Shown here in pieces: positions 46,384 to 55,856 of a stretch of DNA of 64,000 nucleotides. The notes beneath the pieces were generated by a model that saw only the letters and a program-made list of their open reading frames with translations, had not been told where the DNA came from and searched no databases. This DNA is from Paraclostridium dentum (GTDB taxonomy: Bacteria > Bacillota > Clostridia > Peptostreptococcales > Peptostreptococcaceae). The stretch lies in contig NZ_WIPK01000002.1 of assembly GCF_012922555.1 (NCBI RefSeq), forward strand, positions 62,001 to 126,000, written 5' to 3'. Numbering within the stretch: the first letter of the stretch is position 1; each line of letters starts with the position of its first letter. Position numbers and translations under genes: made by a program.

Positions 46384-47793
46384 ATGAATAAAAGAGAATT
46401 ATTTGCTCAATTACCTTCAGTAGATGAGATGTTAAACCAAGAAATGATAATAAATGCGTTAAATGAATATCCAAGAAATATTTTACTTGAAGGTATAAGA
46501 GAATCTATAGAAGAAAAAAGAAGAGAAATAGTAGAATTAAAAGAGGAAAATTTTGATAAGTTTGATATAACTATAGATGAAGTAGTGAGAAACACAATTA
46601 ATAAATGTAATTTAAAATACTCATTATCATTAAAGAAAGTGATAAATGCTACAGGAACAGTACTTCATACAAATCTAGGAAGATCACTTCTTAGTGAAAG
46701 TATAAAAGATGAGCTTTGGGAAGCTGCATCTAGATATTCAAACTTGGAATATGATATAGATAAAGGACAAAGGGGTTCAAGATATACCCACTTAACAGAT
46801 ACTATAAAACGATTGACTGGGGCTGAAGATGTATTAGTAGTTAACAATAATGCAGCAGCTGTACTACTGGTATTAAGCACTATGGCAAAAGGTGGGGAAG
46901 CTATAGTATCTAGAGGTGAGTTAGTTGAAGTTGGTGGTTCTTTTAGAATACCGAGTATAATGGCGTTAAGTGGAGCTGACCTAGTTGAAGTTGGTTCAAC
47001 TAATAAAACTCATTTAAAAGATTATGAAGAAGAAATAAATGAAAATACTAAAGTTCTTATGAAAGTTCACACAAGTAATTATAGAATACTTGGATTTACA
47101 CAAAGTGTGGATGTAGATGAATTATGTGAACTAGGCAAAAAACATGATTTACCTGTAATTGAGGATTTAGGTAGTGGTGTTTTCTTAGATATATCTAAGT
47201 ATGGATTAAGTTATGAGCCAACAGTATTAGATTCTATTAGAAAAGGTGCAGATGTAGTTACTTTTAGTGGAGATAAGATGCTAGGTGGACCTCAAGCAGG
47301 TATTATAGTTGGTAAAAAAGAATATATTGAAAAAATGAAAAAGAATCAACTTACAAGAGCTTTAAGAGTAGATAAACTAACTATATGTGCTTTAGAAGCT
47401 ACATTAAGAATGTACTTAGACGAAGAAAAAGCAAGAAAAGAAATTCCAACATTAAAAATGTTAACTTATACAATTGATGAATTAGAAGTAAAAGCTAACA
47501 ACTTATATGAAAAAATAAAACATTTAGATAAATATGCAAATATAACAATTGAAGATGGGTTATCTCAAGTTGGAGGGGGATCTATGCCTTTAGAGACTAT
47601 AGATTCTAAAGTTATATCTATAACTCCTAAAAATATAAATGTTTCAACATTAGAAAAGAAACTTAGATTAAGTGATGCTCATATTATAGCTAGAGTTTAT
47701 GATGATAAGTATGTATTAGATTCAAGAACTATATTTGAAGATGAATTTGAAATTGTAAAAAATGAATTAGAAAAAGCTTTAATAGGAGGTTAA
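46384..47793 (+). CDS. selA: L-seryl-tRNA(Sec) selenium transferase SelA
   Basis: PLP enzyme turning Ser-tRNA-Sec into Sec-tRNA-Sec using selenophosphate. N-terminal tRNA-binding helical part, then [16 protein letters not shown] and the PLP lysine region [15 protein letters not shown]. 469 residues, usual. Ribosome site GGGGAGAGG; 24 bases after selD and only 2 before selB. Confidence 0.96.
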   Translation: MNKRELFAQLPSVDEMLNQEMIINALNEYPRNILLEGIRESIEEKRREIVELKEENFDKFDITIDEVVRNTINKCNLKYSLSLKKVINATGTVLHTNLGRSLLSESIKDELWEAASRYSNLEYDIDKGQRGSRYTHLTDTIKRLTGAEDVLVVNNNAAAVLLVLSTMAKGGEAIVSRGELVEVGGSFRIPSIMALSGADLVEVGSTNKTHLKDYEEEINENTKVLMKVHTSNYRILGFTQSVDVDELCELGKKHDLPVIEDLGSGVFLDISKYGLSYEPTVLDSIRKGADVVTFSGDKMLGGPQAGIIVGKKEYIEKMKKNQLTRALRVDKLTICALEATLRMYLDEEKARKEIPTLKMLTYTIDELEVKANNLYEKIKHLDKYANITIEDGLSQVGGGSMPLETIDSKVISITPKNINVSTLEKKLRLSDAHIIARVYDDKYVLDSRTIFEDEFEIVKNELEKALIGG

Positions 47794-47795
47794 AC

Positions 47796-49679
47796 ATGAA
47801 AAACGTAATAATAGGAACGGCTGGACATATAGACCACGGTAAAACCACTCTTATAAAAGCACTTACAGGAAGAGAAACAGACACATTAGCTGAAGAAAAG
47901 AAAAGAGGTATATCTATAAATTTAGGATTTACTTACTTTGACTTACCAAGTAATAAAAGAGCAGGGATTGTAGATGTTCCAGGACATGAAAAGTTTATAA
48001 AAAACATGTTAGCAGGAGCATCTGGACTTGATATGGTTTTATTAGTTGTTGCAGCTGATGAAGGGGTTATGCCTCAAACTGTAGAACATATGGATATTTT
48101 AACATTTTTAAATATAAAAAAAGGAATGATAGTCTTAACTAAAAGTGACACTGTGGAAGAAGACTTCAGAGAGTTAGTAAAAGAGGATATAAGAGAAAAA
48201 GTTAAGGGGACATTTTTAGAAGATGCAGAAATTATAGAAGTAGACTCTATATCTAAAAAAGGTTTAGATAATCTTATCAATAAAATTGATAAAATGACTG
48301 ATGAAATAGAAGATAAAAACCTAGACACTCCAGCTAGACTTAATATAGATAGAGTATTTTCTATAAAAGGATTTGGTACAGTTGTAACAGGGACTTTAAT
48401 AGAAGGTAAGATAAGTATAGACGATGACCTAGTAATATACCCAAAAGAGCTTAAAACAAAGATAAGAAGCATACAAGTTCATGGAGAGGGTGTTGAAACA
48501 GCTTATGCTGGGCAAAGAACAGCTATAAACATATCTAATGTAAAGGTTGAAGAGATTAACAGGGGAGATGTGTTAGCATCACCTCATTCACTAGAAGAAG
48601 CAATGATGTTAGATGTTAGATTAAGCGTTGTTAAACATACAGATGCAGGACTTAAACACTGGGATAGATTAAGACTTTACCATGGTACTAGAGAAATACT
48701 TTGTAGAGCAGTACCGTTAGAGGTAGAAGAAATAATGCCAGGAGAAAGTGGCTTAGTTCAACTTAGACTTGAAGAAAGTATAGTTGCAAAAAAAGGAGAT
48801 AAGTTTGTCGTTAGAAGATATTCTCCTATGGAAACAATAGGTGGAGGTATAGTTATAGATACTAACCCAAGAAAACATAAGAGATTTGATACTAACATAA
48901 TAGAAGCTCTTAAAATAAAGGAAAAAGGAGAGCTTTCAGATATATTAGAAGCTTATTTAAAAAATAACTCTAGAAACTATCCTAATATAAAAGAAATTAT
49001 GAGTTATAGTGGAGAGAGTGAAGATAATATAAATAAATCATTAGAAAAGCTTATAGGACAAGATAAAGTTATATGTATAAACAATATGTACATGCACATA
49101 AACCAATACAATACATTAAAAGAAAAAGCAGAAAGTGAACTTCAAGCATACCATAAGAAATTTAGATTAAGAGAGGGTATGTTAAAAGAAGAAGTTAGAT
49201 CTAAAGTTGAAAGTAAATTTAAAACAAGAGATTTTGATGTTTTACTAGATTTATTTATAAATGATGATCTTATAAAAGTTAATGGAAATTTTGTTTCGAT
49301 AAAGAAATTTAATGTTGTATTTAACGAAAAGCAAACAAAAATAAAAAATGAGATAGAGAAAATATTAAACAATGCAGGCTTAAATAATATTTATGCAATT
49401 GAAGATATAACTAATAATAAAAAAGAATATGAAGAAGTATTAGAATCTTTAATAGGAAATACTGTTGTAAGAATTGAGGATAGTTATTTAATGTCTTCAA
49501 AAGTATACAATGATGCGAAAGAAAAGCTTATAAAGTATTTAGAAGAAAATAAAGAAATAACTTTAGGTGATTATAGAGATTTAGTTAATTCAAGTAGAAA
49601 AAACTGTATGATAATATTAGAAGATTTTGATAGAAATAAGATTACAAAAAGAGTTGAAAATAAAAGAGTATTATTTTAA
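47796..49679 (+). CDS. selB: Selenocysteine-specific elongation factor SelB
   Basis: GTPase that delivers Sec-tRNA-Sec to UGA codons with SECIS hairpins. G1 [14 protein letters not shown]3 DVPGHEKF, G4 TKSD; EF-Tu-like domains 2-3 follow, then four winged-helix repeats in the C-terminal ~250 residues that bind SECIS RNA. 627 residues. Ribosome site AGGAGG lies at the end of selA. Confidence 0.96.
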   Translation: MKNVIIGTAGHIDHGKTTLIKALTGRETDTLAEEKKRGISINLGFTYFDLPSNKRAGIVDVPGHEKFIKNMLAGASGLDMVLLVVAADEGVMPQTVEHMDILTFLNIKKGMIVLTKSDTVEEDFRELVKEDIREKVKGTFLEDAEIIEVDSISKKGLDNLINKIDKMTDEIEDKNLDTPARLNIDRVFSIKGFGTVVTGTLIEGKISIDDDLVIYPKELKTKIRSIQVHGEGVETAYAGQRTAINISNVKVEEINRGDVLASPHSLEEAMMLDVRLSVVKHTDAGLKHWDRLRLYHGTREILCRAVPLEVEEIMPGESGLVQLRLEESIVAKKGDKFVVRRYSPMETIGGGIVIDTNPRKHKRFDTNIIEALKIKEKGELSDILEAYLKNNSRNYPNIKEIMSYSGESEDNINKSLEKLIGQDKVICINNMYMHINQYNTLKEKAESELQAYHKKFRLREGMLKEEVRSKVESKFKTRDFDVLLDLFINDDLIKVNGNFVSIKKFNVVFNEKQTKIKNEIEKILNNAGLNNIYAIEDITNNKKEYEEVLESLIGNTVVRIEDSYLMSSKVYNDAKEKLIKYLEENKEITLGDYRDLVNSSRKNCMIILEDFDRNKITKRVENKRVLF

Positions 49680-49808
49680 AAAAAGTAAGTATTGATTAGT
49701 TTGTTAAATATATGGATGTTTCCTTCACACAAAGACCTAAAAAGAGCGGTCTTTAAGTGTTTCGGAAACATCCATATATCTAACTTTTAGTTAATACTTA
49801 CTTTTTTT
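49678..49808. repeat. 131-bp two-tier palindrome between selB and apbE
   Basis: Outer arms 49678-49723 and 49764-49808 are near-complements over ~45 bases; inner hairpin AAAGACC/GGTCTTT (49731-49737, 49748-49754). Between them: CCTTCACAC on the left and AAGTGTTTCGG on the right. A and T runs at the ends make it usable as a terminator for both converging genes. Confidence 0.85.
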
Positions 49809-50853
49809 AATTTTGGATGGTGAAGGTTGAGTCTTTAAGATTAAATGAATCTTTAAGACCTGGAGTTAGGTATATTTTTTTATCTTTTGTTATAAATATT
49901 GCTTCTGTGTTTGGTAAAGATTCTATTAATTTAATACCTTCTTTAGTTCCAAGTGAAAAAGCTGTAGTAGATAGTGCGTCGCAATTCATTGAATTGTTTG
50001 AGACTATAGTTACACTGCTAAGTTCATTTTCAACAGGGTACCCAGTTTTGGGGCTTAATATATGGTGATAAATTTTCCCATCTTTTTCTATATATCTTTC
50101 ATAAATTCCTGATGTAACTACTGAGTTATCTGTTGTTGATATACTTCCTATAGCATTTCCTCTAGGCTTAGTTGGATCTTGAACTCCTATATTAAATTTA
50201 TTTTTACCATCCTTAGACCCAATTGTAAAAATATTTCCTCCTAAGTTTACTATAGATCCTTCAATTTTTTGTTTTTTAAGATATTCAACTACTTTGTCAG
50301 CAGCATAACCTTTAGCAATTCCCCCTAAGTCTAACTTTGTACCTTTATGTTTTAGCATTACGCTATTATTTTTTTCATCTAAAATTATGTTTTTATAATT
50401 TATCGTAGGTAAAACTGAATTTATTTCATCTTGACTAGGAACTCTAGCTTTTTCATTTCCTATATTCCATAGTTGAACTAATGAACCAACTGAAACATCA
50501 AAATGCCCATCTGATAAATCTGAAAAGTGAAGAGCTGTTTTTATAACTTTAAAAGTATCTGGGGATACTTTAGTATAAGACTTACCAGCATTTTCATTAA
50601 TTTTGTAAATATCACTAGATAATGTAGATGGATTCATTTTATTATCTATGTCTTTTATTATATTTTCACAATTATTTAAAATATCATTAGCTTCTTTTTC
50701 ATTAGATTTAGTGTATAGTGTAACTTCATTAACAGTACCTAGGTAGTACATAGTTTTTGAATATGTATTAATTTTTTGCCTAAAGATTAAAAATGAAAAT
50801 ATAGCTAAAATTGATAAAATTGCTATATAAAGTATAAGTTTTTTATTTTTCAT
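49807..50853 (-). CDS. apbE: FAD:protein FMN transferase (ApbE)
   Basis: Attaches FMN covalently to threonine in flavoproteins such as RnfG and RnfD. N-terminal hydrophobic anchor (residues 8-24) indicates an exported membrane-linked form; typical motifs LDLGGIAKGYAADKVVEYL, GSIVNLGGNIFTIG and HHILSPKTGYPV. 348 residues. Encoded divergently from a NusG-II protein, a common partner, and in the same window as Rnf genes. Confidence 0.93.
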   Translation of the reverse strand: MKNKKLILYIAILSILAIFSFLIFRQKINTYSKTMYYLGTVNEVTLYTKSNEKEANDILNNCENIIKDIDNKMNPSTLSSDIYKINENAGKSYTKVSPDTFKVIKTALHFSDLSDGHFDVSVGSLVQLWNIGNEKARVPSQDEINSVLPTINYKNIILDEKNNSVMLKHKGTKLDLGGIAKGYAADKVVEYLKKQKIEGSIVNLGGNIFTIGSKDGKNKFNIGVQDPTKPRGNAIGSISTTDNSVVTSGIYERYIEKDGKIYHHILSPKTGYPVENELSSVTIVSNNSMNCDALSTTAFSLGTKEGIKLIESLPNTEAIFITKDKKIYLTPGLKDSFNLKDSTFTIQN

Positions 50854-50914
50854 GCTGTTTCCCCTTTATATTTATGATATATTTAATTATATTATAAATG
50901 CTTGGAGGATAAAA

Positions 50915-51280
50915 ATGAAGAAAAACGATTTTTTTCTTATTTTATCAGTTTTAATCATAATAGGGATTTGGATAAGTTTTAGTTTTTTCAAAAACCAAGA
51001 TAAAAGTGAAAAAATAGTTATATATTTAGATAATAAAGTATATAAAGAAATTCCTATTGATGCAACTGAAGACATAACTATAAAAACAGATTCTGGATTT
51101 AACAAGATTAAAATTCATGATAAAGGTGTTGAAGTCGTAGATGCATCATGTCCAGACAAAGTATGTGTGAAAACTGGATTTATAGATAAGTCTAATAAAA
51201 ATATAGTGTGCATACCTAATAAGGTAAGTATAAAAATAATCAGTAATGAAAAAAATGATATAGACACAATAGCAAATTAA
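50915..51280 (+). CDS. NusG domain II-containing membrane-anchored protein
   Basis: Short extracytoplasmic protein with one membrane anchor (residues 5-24) and a NusG domain II-like beta fold (about 30-120; [17 protein letters not shown] and [11 protein letters not shown]). Start at ATG 50915, after TTGGAGG; an upstream ATG at 50852 has no ribosome site. 121 residues. The cysteine pair in CPDKVC is family-typical. It accompanies apbE and Rnf loci in many anaerobes; exact function unknown. Confidence 0.85.
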   Translation: MKKNDFFLILSVLIIIGIWISFSFFKNQDKSEKIVIYLDNKVYKEIPIDATEDITIKTDSGFNKIKIHDKGVEVVDASCPDKVCVKTGFIDKSNKNIVCIPNKVSIKIISNEKNDIDTIAN

Positions 51281-51294
51281 AAGTAGGTGAAGAA

Positions 51295-51969
51295 ATGGTT
51301 AACATAGGAAACGATTGGGATGAAATATTAAAAGGTGAATTTGAAAAACCATATTATTTGAAATTAAGAGAGTTTTTAAAAGAGGAATATAAAAATAATA
51401 TTATATATCCTGATATGCATGACATATTTAATGCATTGAAATATACATCATACAAAGATACTAAAGTACTAATCTTAGGTCAAGATCCTTATCATGGAGA
51501 AAATCAAGCTCATGGGCTTGCATTTTCGGTAAAGCCTGGAGTAAAAACACCTCCATCTTTATTAAATATGTATAAAGAATTAAACTCAGAATTTGAATGT
51601 TTTATACCTAATAATGGATTTTTAGTTCCTTGGACAAAACAAGGTATATTACTATTAAATACAGCGCTTACAGTTAGAGCTCATGAAGCAAACTCTCATA
51701 AAGGAAAAGGATGGGAGACTTTCACAGATCATATAATAGAGACATTAAACTTAAGACAAGATCCTGTAATATTTGTTCTATGGGGAAATAATGCAAGAAG
51801 TAAGAAAAAGTTAATAGATACAAATAGACATTACATAATAGAATCTGCACATCCAAGTCCACTATCAGCTAGTAGAGGATTTTTTGGATCTAAACCATTT
51901 TCTCAGGTTAATGATATCTTAATTAAATTAGGAAAAGAGCCTATAGACTGGCAAATTCCAAATATATAA
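51295..51969 (+). CDS. ung: Uracil-DNA glycosylase
   Basis: Removes uracil from DNA. Catalytic motif ILGQDPYHG, uracil-binding [12 protein letters not shown] and the DNA-intercalation loop [13 protein letters not shown]. 224 residues, full-length family-1 enzyme. 14 bases after the NusG-II gene. Confidence 0.97.
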   Translation: MVNIGNDWDEILKGEFEKPYYLKLREFLKEEYKNNIIYPDMHDIFNALKYTSYKDTKVLILGQDPYHGENQAHGLAFSVKPGVKTPPSLLNMYKELNSEFECFIPNNGFLVPWTKQGILLLNTALTVRAHEANSHKGKGWETFTDHIIETLNLRQDPVIFVLWGNNARSKKKLIDTNRHYIIESAHPSPLSASRGFFGSKPFSQVNDILIKLGKEPIDWQIPNI

Positions 51970-51982
51970 AATATATAATAAA

Positions 51983-52021
51983 AATAAAATCCTTTTAATA
52001 TGTGAAAGGATTTTATTTTTT
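51983..52021 (+). terminator. Terminator of ung
   Basis: AAAATCCTTT/AAAGGATTTT stem, followed by ATTTTTTT. Confidence 0.9.
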
Positions 52022-52106
52022 AAGGTTAAAAAAATTAAAATTTACAAAAATTAAAGTTAAATTATATAGAAAATTGTAAAAACATGAAAATGTTTGCTAA
52101 AAACAG

Positions 52107-52135
52107 TTGCATCAAAAAAAAATATATGGTAATAT
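52107..52135 (+). promoter_or_regulatory. Promoter of the tRNA-Sec gene
   Basis: TTGCAT (52107-52112), 17 bases, TAATAT (52130-52135), 30 bases before the tRNA. Confidence 0.7.
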
Positions 52136-52164
52136 AAGTTTGTAAGTGAGAGGACATCCCATAT

Positions 52165-52261
52165 GGGGGTGGATGGGTGCTGGTGTGCCCTCTAGTCTTC
52201 AAAACTAGTATGAGGGGTTAAGAGCTTCTTGGGTGGGTTCGATTCCCACGCACTCCCGCCA
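52165..52261 (+). tRNA. selC: tRNA-Sec (anticodon TCA)
   Basis: 97 bases with encoded CCA. Acceptor GGGGGTG pairs with CACTCCC (one G-T), anticodon stem CTAGT/ACTAG with loop CTTCAAA, long variable arm (GAGG/CTTC), T-arm GTGGG-TTCGATT-CCCAC and discriminator G. The eighth acceptor pair would be G-G, a mismatch. It supplies the tRNA used by SelA/SelB encoded 3-6 kb upstream. Confidence 0.93.
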
Positions 52262-52269
52262 ATTAAATG

Positions 52270-52299
52270 AAAAGAACTTCTGTATAGAAGTTCTTTTTT
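52270..52299 (+). terminator. Terminator of selC
   Basis: AAAAGAACTTC/GAAGTTCTTTT stem with loop TGTATA and T-run; also faces the convergent unknown gene. Confidence 0.9.
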
Positions 52300-52311
52300 G
52301 CTTTTAATAAC

Positions 52312-53031
52312 TTAATTATCTGCAAGGTTTTCTTTTTGGCTCATTGTAAATTGTTTAAGGTCATTATCCCATATATATAATTCTTTTGAAATGTCCTTAG
52401 AAAAGGAATTATCATTTGATGAGATTGTTGAGACATATAGTATTTGGGGAGGGTAGTCGTCTAGAAAGTCCATACTTCCAGATACTTTAATTTTATCATT
52501 ACTTTTTAAATCTATTTTTTCGAAATATAGATCTTTTTTTAGTTTAGATGAATATTTAAGGCCTTCTTGATAAAATATCTCTATAAATTTTTTATCATTT
52601 GAGTATGTAGTTTCATCTTCACAGTTTTGCTCAACTACTAAAAAATCTTTATAAAAATAAAATTCATTTATATCGTCTAAATTATCTACAATTGAATCAA
52701 ATGAGTAAGTATTATCTTTATTTTTTACATAAAATGATATAAAAGATTTATTTTGAGGCAATCTTATAGAGAATGCTATATAGTTATTTGGACCATTTTC
52801 TAAATTTTTATGAATATCGAGTTGCATATAATCTATATATCTTATAAAATCTTCTTTATTAGTATCTTTTAAAATCTGAACAATCAAATTATAATTATCG
52901 TTATTAGATAGGGATTCTATAATATCTGAATGGATATTATTTTTAGAAGAACTTACGTCGAGTATTAAAAGCAGTGAAACTAATACATTTATTATAAGTA
53001 TATAAAATAGAAAGTTAATTAATTTTTTCAA
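52312..53031 (-). CDS. Hypothetical membrane-anchored extracytoplasmic protein
   Basis: Not recognised. 239 residues: one N-terminal hydrophobic segment (residues 5-26, uncleaved anchor or signal) with no lipobox cysteine, then an acidic, Asn/Lys-rich domain with mixed alpha/beta character and no motif I can name. Ribosome-like GGGGTGA upstream. Convergent with selC and divergent from tcdA. Confidence 0.75.
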   Translation of the reverse strand: MKKLINFLFYILIINVLVSLLLILDVSSSKNNIHSDIIESLSNNDNYNLIVQILKDTNKEDFIRYIDYMQLDIHKNLENGPNNYIAFSIRLPQNKSFISFYVKNKDNTYSFDSIVDNLDDINEFYFYKDFLVVEQNCEDETTYSNDKKFIEIFYQEGLKYSSKLKKDLYFEKIDLKSNDKIKVSGSMDFLDDYPPQILYVSTISSNDNSFSKDISKELYIWDNDLKQFTMSQKENLADN

Positions 53032-53111
53032 AGCATCACCCCTATTTGTATAATCGATATTAAATTATATTCTTGCACATGAAAAAAATTACACAAGGAG
53101 ATATTTAAAGC

Positions 53112-53816
53112 ATGAACAAAAATTTTAAAACTAGAACAGGTCTTATAATCGGAAATGAAGGAATTGAAAAATTACAAAATTCAAATGTAATTGTATTTGG
53201 AGTTGGAGGAGTAGGAAGTTTTGCTGCAGAGGCTATAGCTAGAGCCGGTGTAGGCAAGATGACTATTGTAGACTTTGATGATGTAGACATAACTAATATA
53301 AATAGACAAATACCAGCACTTCACTCAACTGTAGGAAAATACAAAGTTGATGTAATGAAAGATAGAATTTTAGATATAAACCCAAATATAGATATAAAAG
53401 CAATAAGAGCAAAATATACAGCTGAAAATAGTGAAGAAATATTATGTGAAGAATATGATTATGTTATAGATGCTATAGACATGGTTACTTCTAAAATTCA
53501 TTTGATAGAAACTTGTGTTAAAAAGAATTTAAATATAATAAGTTCTATGGGTATGGGAAATAAGCTGGATCCTACAAAAATAGTAGTTACAGATATATAT
53601 AAAACTCAAATGTGCCCATTAGCTAAAGTTATGAGAAAAGAATTGAGAGATAGAAAGATAAAAAAATTAAAGGTTGTATACTCAACAGAGCAACCTGTAG
53701 AGTTAAAAGAAAAAATTATGAATGGAAAGAAAATAACTCCAGGAAGTATATCGTTTGTACCTTCAGTAGGGGGGCTTACAATAGCATCTGTAGTAGTAAA
53801 TGATTTAATAAAGTAA
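53112..53816 (+). CDS. tcdA: tRNA threonylcarbamoyladenosine dehydratase
   Basis: E1-like enzyme that cyclises t6A to ct6A in tRNAs reading ANN codons. Nucleotide motif VFGVGGVGSFAAEAIARAGVG, INRQIPA, and the C-terminal SFVPSVGGLTIASVVV. 234 residues. AAGGAG 11 bases upstream. Despite the symbol it is unrelated to clostridial toxin A. Confidence 0.93.
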   Translation: MNKNFKTRTGLIIGNEGIEKLQNSNVIVFGVGGVGSFAAEAIARAGVGKMTIVDFDDVDITNINRQIPALHSTVGKYKVDVMKDRILDINPNIDIKAIRAKYTAENSEEILCEEYDYVIDAIDMVTSKIHLIETCVKKNLNIISSMGMGNKLDPTKIVVTDIYKTQMCPLAKVMRKELRDRKIKKLKVVYSTEQPVELKEKIMNGKKITPGSISFVPSVGGLTIASVVVNDLIK

Positions 53817-53823
53817 ACTAAGT

Positions 53824-53952
53824 AAAAAAGTGATTGTAGCTAAGTGCAAAGTGTCAAAAATTAATTCACCTTCATACAGGCTTTAAAATCTCGCCTGTAA
53901 ATGGCGGTTGAATTAATCATTGACACTTTGGTAAGGCTCAATCACTTTTTTT
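53824..53952. repeat. Two-tier palindrome between tcdA and the MBL lipoprotein gene
   Basis: Outer arms of about 46 bases (AAAAAAGTGATTG... with its imperfect complement ...CAATCACTTTTTT), inner hairpin ACAGGC/GCCTGT (53876-53881, 53893-53898), CCTTCATAC on the left and GTAAATGGCGG on the right. Convergent genes on both sides: probable bidirectional terminator. Confidence 0.8.
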
Positions 53953-53962
53953 ATTTACTTTA

Positions 53963-54787
53963 CTATTTAGGTGGTGATGAGGTGGTTATGGTATTGCCGT
54001 CACTGTAAAAGGACAAGTGACCTTGTTTATCAGTTCTGTAGACTTTTGTGTTTGTTTTTGATAAATTAAGTAAAGTTTCTTTATGTGGATGTCCGTATTC
54101 GTTATCATACCCACAAGATATAACTGCGACATCAGGAGTTATAGTGTTTATAAAATCTTCACCTGAAGAGCTTTTGCTGCCGTGATGAGCAACTTTTAAA
54201 AAATTTATATTACTTAAGTTAAAACTATTTAATATTTCTTGTTCATTTTCTAATGTGCAGTCACCTGTAAATAAAAATGATTTTTTACCATAGTCTAATT
54301 TGAAGACGATAGAGTTTGAGTTATTATCTAAATGGGTATAAGAAGGATTTAAGACGGTTAATTTTATGTTATTGTCTAAATTTATGACATTTCCTTTTTC
54401 AAGGAATTGAGGATGAATATTTTTCATGCTACAAGATTGAACTAGATTGTAATATGAATCACTATTTACTTCTTTATTTGGAAGATAAACTTTGGAAATT
54501 TCAAATTTATCAATAACAGCATCTAAACTTCCTATATGGTCAGTATCTGGATGAGTAGCTATAACGAAATCTATAGTTTTTACTTTTTTAGATTTTAAAA
54601 ACTTTTTTATAATAAGAGAGCTATCTTCATCTCCTCCATCAACTAATATGTTAGTTTTATTTGGAGTTTGAATTAAGATACTGTCACCTTGACCTACATC
54701 TATTATATGTACTGATAGGAGCGTTTTTTTGCCACAACCAACCAAAAGTGTTATTATAATAAATGTTAAACATATGATTTTTTTCAT
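53963..54787 (-). CDS. ComEC/Rec2-type metallo-beta-lactamase lipoprotein
   Basis: Stand-alone hydrolase of the ComEC C-terminal type, anchored as a lipoprotein: lipobox LLVGC about residue 18 after a short signal. Start at ATG 54787 behind TTGGAG; an ATG four codons upstream is less well placed. Motifs HIIDVGQGDSILIQTP, VDGGD, ATHPDTDHIGS (HxDxDH), FTGDC and VAHHGSKSS are complete. 274 residues. It could degrade one DNA strand or another phosphoester outside the membrane; the ComEC core encoded 2.3 kb away lacks this domain. Confidence 0.85.
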   Translation of the reverse strand: MKKIICLTFIIITLLVGCGKKTLLSVHIIDVGQGDSILIQTPNKTNILVDGGDEDSSLIIKKFLKSKKVKTIDFVIATHPDTDHIGSLDAVIDKFEISKVYLPNKEVNSDSYYNLVQSCSMKNIHPQFLEKGNVINLDNNIKLTVLNPSYTHLDNNSNSIVFKLDYGKKSFLFTGDCTLENEQEILNSFNLSNINFLKVAHHGSKSSSGEDFINTITPDVAVISCGYDNEYGHPHKETLLNLSKTNTKVYRTDKQGHLSFYSDGNTITTSSPPK

Positions 54788-54949
54788 TAAATACTCCAAT
54801 CATTACCTGTTTATATTGAATAAATAAAGATAATATTAATAAATAAAAACATTATTTATTAGTTTTGACTTTAAACTTAAAATTAATTCAAATTAACGGT
54901 AAAGTTGGGTATATAAATTAATATATAAGCATCAAAAGGAGAGTTATTT

Positions 54950-55855
54950 ATGATTTTTAAAGAAATTGATATAAATGCATATGAAGAGTTAAAACCTTTT
55001 TTCCATCATGTTGATTATGAAGCATGTGAATATTGTTTCACTACTTTATATATGTGGAGACATGTTTATAAAACTAGTTATTATGCAAATGATGATTTTG
55101 CTTTAATTGTTGGAGAATATGAAGGAGATAGATTTTCTGTACTTCCATTAGCAAAAAAAGATAAAATACATGAAGCTTTAGAATTTATGGTTAATTACTT
55201 CAAGCATGAAGATCATCAAATTTACTTAAGAGCTGTTACGAAAGAGGTTGTTGAGTTGCTTCAAAAAGATTATCCAGGTAAGTTTAAATATATAGAAGAA
55301 AGAGACTATTTTGACTATGTATATGATGCTGAGGCTCTAAGAACATTAAAGGGAAGAAAAAATCAAAAGAAAAGAAATCATCTAAATTATTTCTTAAAAG
55401 AGTATGAAGGAAGATTTGAATATAAGAAATTAGGTAAAAAAGAGTTTGATGATTGTATAGAACTTTTAAAAGCTTGGGCTAGCAATAAAGCTGAACAAGG
55501 CGATGTAGATGATGGAATAGATGATGAATTTATAGGAATTAAAAAAATATTTGATAATTATGATGTATTAGAAGACGAAGTTAAAGTAGCTGGAGTATAT
55601 ATAGACAATAAGTTAGAAGCATTTACTATAGGTGAATATATAAATGACGATATGGCACTTATTCATATTGAAAAAGCTAATCCAGAAATCAGAGGATTAT
55701 ATCAATATATAAATCAACAATTTTTAGTACATGAATTTGAAAATGTAGAGTTTGTAAATAGAGAAGAAGACCTAGGAATTGAAGGACTTAGAAAAGCTAA
55801 GCTTTCATATCATCCATGTAAATTTGTAGAAAAGTATACGGTTATGGAGGCATAA
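54950..55855 (+). CDS. DUF2156 family protein
   Basis: Phosphatidylglycerol lysyltransferase C-terminal-like (GNAT-fold pair) domain without membrane segments. The N-terminal DYEACEYCFTTLYMWRHVYKT motif and the central GRKNQKKRNHLNYFLKEY are DUF2156 hallmarks. 301 residues. Translationally tight with the next acetyltransferase (1-base gap). Function unknown; lipid- or peptidoglycan-aminoacylation is suggested only by fold. Confidence 0.82.
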   Translation: MIFKEIDINAYEELKPFFHHVDYEACEYCFTTLYMWRHVYKTSYYANDDFALIVGEYEGDRFSVLPLAKKDKIHEALEFMVNYFKHEDHQIYLRAVTKEVVELLQKDYPGKFKYIEERDYFDYVYDAEALRTLKGRKNQKKRNHLNYFLKEYEGRFEYKKLGKKEFDDCIELLKAWASNKAEQGDVDDGIDDEFIGIKKIFDNYDVLEDEVKVAGVYIDNKLEAFTIGEYINDDMALIHIEKANPEIRGLYQYINQQFLVHEFENVEFVNREEDLGIEGLRKAKLSYHPCKFVEKYTVMEA

Positions 55856-55856
55856 A

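Noticed and set aside
53112-53816. Toxin A gene (same symbol tcdA)
   Set aside because: Sequence is an E1-like tRNA dehydratase of 234 residues, not a glucosylating toxin.
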